A stretch of 11,248 nucleotides of DNA from an uncultured Clostridia bacterium (GTDB lineage: Bacteria > Bacillota > Clostridia > Oscillospirales > Acutalibacteraceae), in the NCBI GenBank assembly GCA_946006915.1, contig CAMFZK010000025.1:1-11248 (forward strand), given 5' to 3'. This document shows positions 1-5,739 of this stretch, one piece after another; positions within the stretch are counted from its first letter, which is position 1; every line of letters starts with the position of its first letter. The notes beneath the pieces are model-generated. The model saw only the letters and a program-made list of their open reading frames with translations. It made no database searches and had not been told where the DNA came from. A program made the position numbers and the translations under genes.

Positions 1-99
1 ATTTCCACCCAAAAACTTCACGCAAGAGGACCTATGGGACTAATGGAACTTAACACTTATAAATATATAATAACCGGTAACGGACAGGTGAGAGAATAA
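1..99 (+). CDS. proA: Glutamate-5-semialdehyde dehydrogenase (gamma-glutamyl phosphate reductase), C-terminal end only
   Basis: This frame is open from the window edge and ends in TAA at 97-99, giving 32 residues. They include STQKLHARGPMGL and a TYKYII-type strand followed by GNGQVRE. This is the conserved C-terminal tail of ProA, the NADPH-dependent enzyme that reduces gamma-glutamyl phosphate to glutamate-5-semialdehyde in proline synthesis. The stop overlaps the proC start by one base (TAATG), so the two genes are probably translationally coupled and co-transcribed. Pathway logic supports the call, since ProA makes the precursor of the ProC substrate. The catalytic part lies outside the window, so its integrity cannot be judged. 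The segment is short, but the tail motif is distinctive. Confidence 0.88.
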   Translation: MSTQKLHARGPMGLMELNTYKYIITGNGQVRE

Positions 100-905
100 T
101 GCAAAAAATTAAGGTAGGATTTATAGGTTGCGGTAATATGGGCGGTGCTTTAGCTAAAGCCGTCGCTAAAAGCGGTATTGCCGAAATATTTTTGGCAGAT
201 ACTTTAATAGATAAAGCCCAAAACCTTGCGGAGCAAATTTCCGCTAACATAAGCAGTGCCGAAGAAATTGCAAGAATGTGCAAATACATTTTTTTAGGTG
301 TGAAACCGCAAATGATGTCTTCGCTTATTGAAGAAATCTCGCCCATACTTAAAACCCGAGACGATAGGTTTATTTTGGTAACAATGGCGGCGGGAATTAA
401 AATAGAAAAGTTTAATTTAATGTTAAACGCAAAAATGCCCATAATCCGCATTATGCCTAACACCCCTGTGGCAGTAGGAAAAGGAATGATTTTGTATTCC
501 CTTTGCAAAGCGATTACCGAAACAGAGGAAACCGAGTTTTGTATTATTTTAGAGAATGCGGGCAAACTTGATAAATTAGACGAAGATTTAATAGATGCCG
601 GTTGTGCTATTTCGGGTTGCGGTCCTGCATTTGTTTATATGTTTGCCGAAAGTATGGCAAAAGCGGGTGTAGAGTGCGGGCTTCCAACCGAAAAGGCAAT
701 AAAATATGCGGCACAAACCCTTTTGGGTGCGGCTGAACTTATGCTCACTTCACAAAAATCACCCGAAGTTTTAAGAAGGGAAGTATGCAGTCCCAAGGGG
801 TCTACCATAGAGGGTGTAATTGCACTTCAAAATTCACAGTTTGACCAAAGTGTAAACACCTGTGTCAAAGCGTCCTTTAAACGCACGGTTGAATTAGGAA
901 AATAA
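99..905 (+). CDS. proC: Pyrroline-5-carboxylate reductase
   Basis: ProC catalyses the last step of proline synthesis, the NAD(P)H-dependent reduction of 1-pyrroline-5-carboxylate to proline, in the cytoplasm. The 268-residue length is normal for the family. The N-terminal Rossmann fold shows GFIGCGNMGG (residues 7-16) as the dinucleotide-binding loop. FLGVKPQ (65-71) and RIMPNTPVAVGKG (117-129) are family signatures. The C-terminal dimerisation domain carries SGCGPAFVYMFAESMAKAG (172-190) and the CSPKGSTIEGV motif (230-240). The ATG at 99 overlaps the proA stop, and an AGGTGAGAG ribosome binding site lies inside the end of proA. It is the last gene of its unit, with the terminator about 20 bases beyond the stop. 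Nothing is missing or odd. Confidence 0.97.
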   Translation: MQKIKVGFIGCGNMGGALAKAVAKSGIAEIFLADTLIDKAQNLAEQISANISSAEEIARMCKYIFLGVKPQMMSSLIEEISPILKTRDDRFILVTMAAGIKIEKFNLMLNAKMPIIRIMPNTPVAVGKGMILYSLCKAITETEETEFCIILENAGKLDKLDEDLIDAGCAISGCGPAFVYMFAESMAKAGVECGLPTEKAIKYAAQTLLGAAELMLTSQKSPEVLRREVCSPKGSTIEGVIALQNSQFDQSVNTCVKASFKRTVELGK

Positions 906-923
906 GTTTTCTGACTATACTAC

Positions 924-953
924 AAAAGCACCTCCAAAACAGGAGGTGCTTTT
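924..953. terminator. Bidirectional rho-independent terminator between convergent proC and potD
   Basis: There is a perfect 12-bp inverted repeat, AAAAGCACCTCC (924-935) with GGAGGTGCTTTT (942-953), around a 6-base AAAACA loop. The arms begin with A and end with T, so either strand gives a GC-rich stem followed by a U run (five T at 950-954 on plus, four on minus). It lies between the proC stop at 905 and the potD stop codon at 958-960, and should end both converging transcripts. Confidence 0.93.
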
Positions 954-957
954 TGGT

Positions 958-2064
958 TTAATACGCCTTAACTTTTGTCCAAAGGGTTTCGTAATAGGTG
1001 CGGATTTCGTTGTCAATATCGTGGTAATACTGAACTTTGGGAAGGGTGCTTTCGTCGGGGTAAAGAATTTCGTTTTGATAGTAGCAGTAATCCTTGTTGT
1101 TAATAACCGCGGTGTTGGGAGAAGCATAACCGAGACATTCGGCATTTGCGGTTGAAATATCCGGCTCTAAAAGGAAGTTAATATACTTAATAGCCGCATC
1201 GTAGTTTTTAGCGTTTTTAGGAATACAAACAGAGTCTACAAAAATGTTTGTGCCCTCTTGCGGGTAGAAGAAACGCAAATCGGGGTTAGTGTCAAGCATT
1301 GTCAAATAGTCGCCTGCGTAATAAGGCGCTACCGATGCCTCGCCTGTTTCCATCTTACCGAAAATTTCGTCCATAACGTAGGACTGTAAATTACTTTTTC
1401 CCTGTTTCAAAAGTTCTGCGGCGGCATCCCAATCGGCTTTATTTAAGGTGTTTAAATCCTGTCCCAAAAGCATTTGTGCGGTCATAAAGGCATCACGTGG
1501 ATTGCTGAAATTGAGTGCCATATCCTTGTATTTTTCGTCCCACAAAACGTCCCAAGAATGTTTAATATCCTTGCCTGTCAGTTTTTCGTTGTAAATAATA
1601 CCTACTAAACCGACATTGTAAGGTACACTGTATTCGTTGTTGGGGTCAAAGAAAAGATTTTTGTATTTATCCTCAATTAAATCGTAGTTGGAAAGTTTTG
1701 AAGTATCAATTTTCGAAAGCATATTTTCGTTTCTAAGACGCTCTATCATATAGTCCGACGGGATAATAATATCGTAACTTATTCCGCCGCTTTTAATTTG
1801 GGAATACATAGTTTCGTTGCTTTCAAAGGTTAGGTATTTAACCTTAATTCCCGTAAGTTTTTCAAATTCTTTGTTTACGTCTATTGTGCCGTCTGCACCG
1901 TCCGAAATATATTCGCCCCAGTTGTAAACCGTAAGGGTTGTACCTTGGAGTGATTTATCGTAGTTTGCACGTAAATTTAATTCTTTATATTGGTAACCGC
2001 AACCGGTAAGTAAAACCGAAAGGGAAATTATAAGAGTGAGTAAAAGTGCGTGAATTTTTTTCAT
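958..2064 (-). CDS. potD: Spermidine/putrescine-type ABC transporter, substrate-binding lipoprotein
   Basis: This is the extracytoplasmic polyamine-binding protein of the PotABCD importer. Residues 1-21 form a lysine-led hydrophobic signal peptide ending in the lipobox LLTGC, with Cys22 as the likely lipidated residue, so it is membrane-anchored on the outside as usual in Gram-positives. LTVYNWGEYIS (44-54) is the characteristic PotD opening of the periplasmic-binding fold. Other family landmarks are YDIIIPSDYM (97-106), VPYNVGLVGIIYN (147-159) and FLLEPD near residue 328. At 368 residues it is slightly longer than the E. coli protein, mainly from the leader and linker. Aligned by eye, the pocket tryptophans Trp229 and Trp255 of E. 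coli PotD fall at Tyr248/249 and Phe275. ATG at 2064 is preceded by AAAGGA ten bases upstream. It is last in its operon, 18 bases after potC. The exact polyamine preference cannot be read from the sequence. Confidence 0.93.
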   Translation of the reverse strand: MKKIHALLLTLIISLSVLLTGCGYQYKELNLRANYDKSLQGTTLTVYNWGEYISDGADGTIDVNKEFEKLTGIKVKYLTFESNETMYSQIKSGGISYDIIIPSDYMIERLRNENMLSKIDTSKLSNYDLIEDKYKNLFFDPNNEYSVPYNVGLVGIIYNEKLTGKDIKHSWDVLWDEKYKDMALNFSNPRDAFMTAQMLLGQDLNTLNKADWDAAAELLKQGKSNLQSYVMDEIFGKMETGEASVAPYYAGDYLTMLDTNPDLRFFYPQEGTNIFVDSVCIPKNAKNYDAAIKYINFLLEPDISTANAECLGYASPNTAVINNKDYCYYQNEILYPDESTLPKVQYYHDIDNEIRTYYETLWTKVKAY

Positions 2065-2082
2065 TTTTTTAAAATCCTTTCT

Positions 2083-2880
2083 TTAAGATGCGTGTTTCTT
2101 TTCACTTTTTGTTTGAAGTACATTATAAAGCACCATAAGCACAAATACCGAAATAAATATCAAGGTAGAAAGCGCATAAGTGTCCGGCTTGACCGACTTT
2201 TTGGTCATATTGAAAATAACTATCGGCAAGGTTTGGTAATGCCCGCAGGTGAAGTAACTTATTACAAAATCGTCCAAAGACAGGGTAAAAGCCATTATAA
2301 ATCCGGTAATAATTCCGGTTGAAATAGAGGGCAAAATCACCTTAAAAAACGCTTTTAAAGGGGGACAGCCAAGGTCAAGTGCCGCTTCTGCCAAGTGACT
2401 GTCGGTTTGTTGGAGCCGAGGCATAACCGATAAAATCACATAAGGCAAATTAAAGGTAATGTGGGCAATAAGCACCGTGCCGAACCCTAAAGATTCGTTA
2501 AGACCGATAAGTTTTCCGAAGAAGATGAAAAGCAACATCAACGAAATACCGGTTACAATATCGGCATTCATCATTGGAATTTGGGTTACCGACATTATTA
2601 TTTTTTTGGAAAATTTACGCCTTATTGCGTTTATTCCGACTGCGGCGGCAGTACCCAAAACGGTGGAAATTATTGCCGACAAAACGGCAACTATTACAGT
2701 GTGTTTTAATGCATTAAGCATTGCGGTGTCATTGCCGAGACCTTCGTACCAACGGGTGGAAAATCCCTCTAACACCCAAACGCTTGAAGAGGAGTTAAAA
2801 GAAAAAACAACCATTACCGCAATAGGTGCGTAAAGGAACAAAACTATAAGCGCAATATAAATGCGGGAAAGTATTTTCAC
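2083..2880 (-). CDS. potC: Spermidine/putrescine ABC transporter permease PotC
   Basis: This is the second membrane subunit of the polyamine importer. The product has 265 residues and about six hydrophobic segments, the first near residues 5-28. The cytoplasmic EAA loop that docks on the ATPase reads HLAEAALDLGCPPLKAFFKV (162-181), followed by ILPSISTGIITG. The family motif SLDDFVISYF lies at 201-210. I chose the GTG at 2880. It overlaps the potB stop as GTGA, has a strong GAGGGAGGT ribosome binding site eight bases upstream, and places the first membrane helix at the usual distance. An upstream ATG at 2934 would add 18 arginine-rich residues and overlap potB by 58 bases, and has no comparable site. 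The overlap implies coupled translation with potB. Confidence 0.93.
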   Translation of the reverse strand: MKILSRIYIALIVLFLYAPIAVMVVFSFNSSSSVWVLEGFSTRWYEGLGNDTAMLNALKHTVIVAVLSAIISTVLGTAAAVGINAIRRKFSKKIIMSVTQIPMMNADIVTGISLMLLFIFFGKLIGLNESLGFGTVLIAHITFNLPYVILSVMPRLQQTDSHLAEAALDLGCPPLKAFFKVILPSISTGIITGFIMAFTLSLDDFVISYFTCGHYQTLPIVIFNMTKKSVKPDTYALSTLIFISVFVLMVLYNVLQTKSEKKHAS

Positions 2881-3704
2881 ATTAACACACCTCCCTCTTC
2901 GCCGTCTGAAAATCTGTTCATTATAAACAGACAAATTAAAATCATGACCATAAGCACAAGCGATATAGCCGAGGCAATATTGTAATAATCGGGTCCTAAA
3001 TTGAAGAAGTATTCAATAGTATCACCTATAAGCATTGTCTTGTTACCGCCGAGTTTTTGAGAAATGTAAAATGTGCTTACACTGGGTACGAAAACCATAG
3101 TAATACCCGAAATTACACCCGGACGGCTTAAAGGGAAAATAACCCTTTTAAATTTGTTAAATCCGTTAGAGCCAAGGTCCTCGGACGCTTCCAATAAAGA
3201 ATTGTCAATCTTGCTCATAACCGAATAAATCGGCAAAATCATATAGGGTATAAAGTCATAAACCATACCCAAAATTACCGCACCCGGAGTGTTAATAAGT
3301 TTTAACGGGCGAAGACCGATATTCTTTAAAAAGGTGTTAATAAGTCCCGTGTTGGCAAGAATGGTTATCCACGAATAGGTGCGGATAAGAAAGTTCATCC
3401 ACATCGGAATCATAACTATCATAAAAATCATCCGTTGGGACGAAATTTTAAGTTTCGACATAAAATACGCCATTGGGTATGCAAGCAAAAGGGTTATTAC
3501 CGTAGCAATAGCGGCGTACAAAATGGAAATGGCAAACGCTTTTTTGTATTCGCCCAGTCCCGATAAATTGGCAAGGGTAAAATTACCCGAAGAATCGGTC
3601 AAGGCGAAATATAACATTATAATAAGCGGTACTACAATGAAAATTGCCGACCAAACAATGTAAGGCGATGCTACCAACTTATTACCGAAAGTTTTTTTGT
3701 TCAC
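2877..3704 (-). CDS. potB: Spermidine/putrescine ABC transporter permease PotB
   Basis: This is the first membrane subunit of the PotABCD importer, 275 residues with about six hydrophobic segments. The first spans roughly residues 11-34, after a short basic N-terminus. The EAA loop that contacts PotA is LLEASEDLGSNGFNKFKRVI (170-189), followed by FPLSRPGVISG. IPMWMNFLIRTYSW (99-112) and the proline-containing segment YDFIPYMILPIYSVM (149-163) are typical of PotB. Translation starts at a GTG (3704), two bases after the potA stop. The ribosome binding site GAGGAGGA lies within the last potA codons, six bases from the start. The stop overlaps the potC start by four bases. The gene order A-B-C-D is the standard one. 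Confidence 0.94.
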   Translation of the reverse strand: MNKKTFGNKLVASPYIVWSAIFIVVPLIIMLYFALTDSSGNFTLANLSGLGEYKKAFAISILYAAIATVITLLLAYPMAYFMSKLKISSQRMIFMIVMIPMWMNFLIRTYSWITILANTGLINTFLKNIGLRPLKLINTPGAVILGMVYDFIPYMILPIYSVMSKIDNSLLEASEDLGSNGFNKFKRVIFPLSRPGVISGITMVFVPSVSTFYISQKLGGNKTMLIGDTIEYFFNLGPDYYNIASAISLVLMVMILICLFIMNRFSDGEEGGVLM

Positions 3705-3706
3705 GG

Positions 3707-4822
3707 CTATTCCTCCTCTACGTCAGAGAGGTGGTCGATTTCTTCACTGTAAGAAGAATAGTCACCGTAAAGTCCCGAATATTCCGACTTTTTCATTATA
3801 TGAATAGCGTCCGGCTCGATATAAAGTCCCACCCTGTCATTCACAAAATGTTCGTCGGTGGTTTGAATCATCCACTTAAAACCGCCAATGTCAACAATAA
3901 TTTCATAATGCACACCAAGGAATGCAACCGAAGTAACCTTACCTTTAAGCATACCTTTGTCATATTCTACAATGTCAACATCTTCCGGCCGTACAACAAC
4001 GTCAACCTGTTCGTTTTGTGAAAAGCCACGGTCAAGACACCTAAATTCCTGTCCCGAAAATTCCACACGGTAGTCTTTTAGCATTTTGCCGTCAACAATA
4101 TTGGATTCGCCGATAAAATCGGCAACAAAGGCGTTTTTCGGTTCGTTGTAAATATCCTGAGGAGTGCCGACTTGTTGAATTTTGCCTTTATCCATAACAA
4201 CCACACGGTCAGACATTGTAAGTGCTTCCTCTTGGTCGTGGGTGACAAAGATAAATGTAATGCCCAACTGCTGTTGAATTTTTTTAAGTTCTTTTTGCAT
4301 ATCCTTGCGAAGTTTAAGGTCAAGCGCCGCTAAAGGTTCGTCCAAAAGCAAAACCTTCGGATGATTGGCAATAGCCCTTGCTATTGCAACACGTTGCTGC
4401 TGACCGCCCGAAAGGGTAGCAATATTTCTTTTTTCAAAACCCGAAAGGTTTACAAGCGAAAGCATTTCGGTAACCTTTTGCTTAATTTCGTTTTCGGGAA
4501 GTTTCTTAACCCTTAAACCGAACGCAACGTTTTCGTAAACATTCAGGTGCGGGAAAAGGGCATAACGCTGAAAAATGGTGTTTACCTGACGCTTGTAAGC
4601 AGGAACACCATTGATTTTTTTACCCTCAAAAACAACGTCGCCGCAGTCAGGTTCCAAAAAACCTGCAATTAAGCGGAGGGTGGTGGTTTTACCGCAACCC
4701 GACGGTCCTAAAAGGGTAATAAACTCTTTATCCTTAATACCGAGATTGAGTTGGTCTAAAACCTGTTCGCCGTCAAACGCCACCGAAATGTTTTTAAGTT
4801 CTACAATATTTTCTTTTTCCAT
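3707..4822 (-). CDS. potA: Spermidine/putrescine ABC transporter ATP-binding protein
   Basis: This is the cytoplasmic ATPase of the polyamine importer, 371 residues from the chosen start. Walker A GPSGCGKTT is at 39-47 and the Q-loop at Gln85 within FQRYALFPH. The signature LSGGQQQ is at 137-143, Walker B LLLDEP at 158-163 and the switch histidine at His195. After about residue 235 comes the TOBE-type regulatory domain typical of PotA and MalK. The ATG at 4822 is preferred because AAAGGGGG lies nine bases upstream. The in-frame ATG at 4831 directly abuts that site, and an upstream extension to 4903 would replace leader sequence and has no binding site. It is first in the operon and follows a long structured leader whose internal segment can pair with this Shine-Dalgarno, suggesting RNA-level control of the whole transporter. 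Confidence 0.95.
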   Translation of the reverse strand: MEKENIVELKNISVAFDGEQVLDQLNLGIKDKEFITLLGPSGCGKTTTLRLIAGFLEPDCGDVVFEGKKINGVPAYKRQVNTIFQRYALFPHLNVYENVAFGLRVKKLPENEIKQKVTEMLSLVNLSGFEKRNIATLSGGQQQRVAIARAIANHPKVLLLDEPLAALDLKLRKDMQKELKKIQQQLGITFIFVTHDQEEALTMSDRVVVMDKGKIQQVGTPQDIYNEPKNAFVADFIGESNIVDGKMLKDYRVEFSGQEFRCLDRGFSQNEQVDVVVRPEDVDIVEYDKGMLKGKVTSVAFLGVHYEIIVDIGGFKWMIQTTDEHFVNDRVGLYIEPDAIHIMKKSEYSGLYGDYSSYSEEIDHLSDVEEE

Positions 4823-4833
4823 AAAAAGCATCC

Positions 4834-5059
4834 CCCTTTGTTCAACACACAAGTGTCGAAACAAGAATAATTTTTTTGATACCGAAAAATGATAGAGCCA
4901 CATTTCCCGATTATCTATCTTGCTCGATACCCGCCGTTTCCTCGTAATATGCCCTGAACAAAGGGTTTTTCATAGTTTTCTCGCCTAAAGCGGAAACTAC
5001 GGCATAAAATCTGAAACAGCACTCTACACAAGATGCTTTGCCGCCGATACGGCATATTA
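4834..5059 (-). promoter_or_regulatory. Structured potA leader RNA, candidate translational switch (unassigned family)
   Basis: The leader from about 5077 to 4823 contains several inverted repeats that would fold in the minus-strand RNA. UAAUAUGCC (5059-5051) pairs perfectly with GGCAUAUUA (4953-4945), enclosing about 97 bases with smaller hairpins (4973-4999 and 5019-5036). CCCUUUGUUCA (4965-4955) pairs perfectly over 11 bases with UGAACAAAGGG (4844-4834), which contains the potA Shine-Dalgarno. Two competing hairpins exist. One is CCCU/AGGG (4965-4962 with 4955-4952). The other is UUCGACAC/GUGUUGAA (4860-4853 with 4848-4841), which leaves the Shine-Dalgarno free. UGCCG/CGGCA (5054-5050 with 5043-5039) competes with the 9-bp helix. 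Mutually exclusive pairings of this kind are typical of translational riboswitches. A ligand is unknown; a polyamine is a natural guess from context only. No known family motif is recognised. Confidence 0.55.
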
Positions 5060-5083
5060 AATTGTTATTTGTATAACAGTATG

Positions 5084-5112
5084 AATATATATTAAATTTC
5101 AAAAAAAGTCAA
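5084..5112 (-). promoter_or_regulatory. Sigma-A-type promoter of the potABCD operon
   Basis: On the minus strand, TTGACT (5112-5107) is followed after exactly 17 bases by TATATT (5089-5084), each matching five of six consensus positions. An A-rich stretch lies just upstream of the -35 box. Transcription would begin near 5077-5080, at the edge of a small GUUAU/AUAAC hairpin (5077-5064), leaving a leader of about 255 bases before potA. Confidence 0.8.
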
Positions 5113-5169
5113 GGATTTTTTTCGACAATTAAATTTAAAAACACCGCTTAAAATACCGCAAAAAAACAG

Positions 5170-5198
5170 TTGATGATTTAAATGGTTTATGGTATAAT
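5170..5198 (+). promoter_or_regulatory. Sigma-A-type promoter of the ruvCAB-led gene run
   Basis: TTGATG (5170-5175) and a perfect TATAAT (5193-5198) are separated by 17 bases, with an extended -10 TG (5190-5191). A-tracts just upstream (5160-5167) resemble an UP element. Transcription would begin near 5205, about 46 bases before the ruvC ATG. The -35 box lies 57 bases from that of the divergent pot promoter. Confidence 0.83.
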
Positions 5199-5223
5199 AA
5201 TATGAATTATAATGCAGTAAGTG

Positions 5224-5237
5224 TTTGCATTTGCAAA
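5224..5237. repeat. Short palindrome in the ruvC 5' untranslated region
   Basis: TTTGCA (5224-5229) and TGCAAA (5232-5237) form perfect 6-base arms around TT. The site lies just downstream of the predicted ruv transcription start and touches the ruvC ribosome binding site. The two-base centre makes a stable RNA hairpin unlikely, so a protein operator is the more reasonable guess. It does not resemble a LexA box. Confidence 0.4.
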
Positions 5238-5250
5238 AAGAGGTGTAAAA

Positions 5251-5736
5251 ATGCGGATTTTGGGTATAGACCCCGGTTATGCAATAGTGGGTTACGGGGT
5301 GGTGGATTATGCTAAAAACCGATTTTCCGCAGTCGGTTTCGGTGCGATTACAACCAAAGCCAAAACCCCGTTTGAAACACGCCTTGCCGATATTTACAAT
5401 GATATGCTGTCTATTATTGACAAATACAATCCGGACGAACTGGCAATAGAAAAACTTTATTTTAATACCAATACCACAACGGCAATAGACGTTGCCCAAG
5501 CAAGGGGAGTAATTGTTTTGGCAGCACACCAAAGGGGGCTTAAAATAAGCGAATACACCCCGCTTCAGGTAAAACAGGCCGTTACGGGATACGGCAGAGC
5601 CGAAAAACACCAGGTAATGGAAATGATTAAAAGCATTTTGTCGCTTAAAGCAGTCCCTAAACCCGATGACACGGCAGACGCTTTGGCACTTGCAATTTGC
5701 CACGGCCATTATTCCGACTCTATTTTAAGGAGATAG
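5251..5736 (+). CDS. ruvC: Crossover junction endodeoxyribonuclease RuvC
   Basis: RuvC is the dimeric Holliday-junction resolvase that nicks four-way junctions symmetrically during recombinational repair. The RNase H-like fold opens with MRILGIDPGYAIVGYG, where Asp7 is the first catalytic carboxylate. Glu67 in ELAIEKLYF, Asp140 and Asp143 in DDTADALALA complete the four metal-binding acids, matching E. coli Asp7, Glu66, Asp138 and Asp141. The length of 161 residues is typical. I chose the ATG at 5251 because AAAGAGGTG lies directly upstream and the protein then begins at the conserved first strand. A GTG at 5221 would add ten residues with no ribosome binding site and would overlap the palindrome in the leader. 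It leads the ruvC-A-B order, three bases before ruvA. Confidence 0.96.
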   Translation: MRILGIDPGYAIVGYGVVDYAKNRFSAVGFGAITTKAKTPFETRLADIYNDMLSIIDKYNPDELAIEKLYFNTNTTTAIDVAQARGVIVLAAHQRGLKISEYTPLQVKQAVTGYGRAEKHQVMEMIKSILSLKAVPKPDDTADALALAICHGHYSDSILRR

Positions 5737-5739
5737 AAA

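Larger units (their letters stand above)
4823..5250. other. Divergent non-coding control region between potA and ruvC
   Basis: This 428-base gap holds no gene I can defend. It contains the potA leader RNA, the minus-strand pot promoter, an AT-rich spacer with A-tracts and a TTAAATTTAA palindrome (5129-5138), the plus-strand ruv promoter, and a short ruvC 5' untranslated region. Two overlapping minus-strand frames are open across 4911-5077, but neither has a start codon with a ribosome binding site. No terminator is visible in either direction. Confidence 0.8.

Noticed and set aside
2881..2934. Upstream ATG start for potC at 2934
   Set aside because: It would overlap potB by 58 bases and add an arginine-rich stretch. 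The GTG at 2880 has the GTGA overlap and a strong ribosome binding site.
4823..4903. N-terminal extension of potA to 4903 or 4831
   Set aside because: The extension lies in leader RNA with no ribosome binding site, and the ATG at 4831 directly abuts the Shine-Dalgarno. The ATG at 4822 has correct spacing and gives the normal PotA N-terminus.
4881..4911. Hairpin in the leader considered as a terminator or attenuator
   Set aside because: About 11 base pairs can form with several G-U pairs and a nine-base loop, but neither strand has a T run directly after the stem. In the minus-strand RNA it is followed by A residues.
4834..5077. 6S RNA, T-box or RNase P RNA as identity of the pot leader
   Set aside because: The GAGGAAACGGCGGG stretch recalls pieces of 6S and RNase P RNA. 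However, no long 5'-3' closing stem of a 6S RNA, no T-box sequence and no terminator are present, and the transcript appears to run straight into potA.
4911..5102. 63-codon minus-strand open frame considered as a cysteine-containing small protein
   Set aside because: Its only far-upstream start is a TTG at 5102, between the -35 and -10 boxes of the pot promoter, so it would not be transcribed. No later start has a good ribosome binding site. Kept only as an open question in the findings.
5221..5250. GTG start of ruvC at 5221
   Set aside because: No ribosome binding site precedes it, and it would place ten extra residues before the conserved MRILGIDPG first strand.
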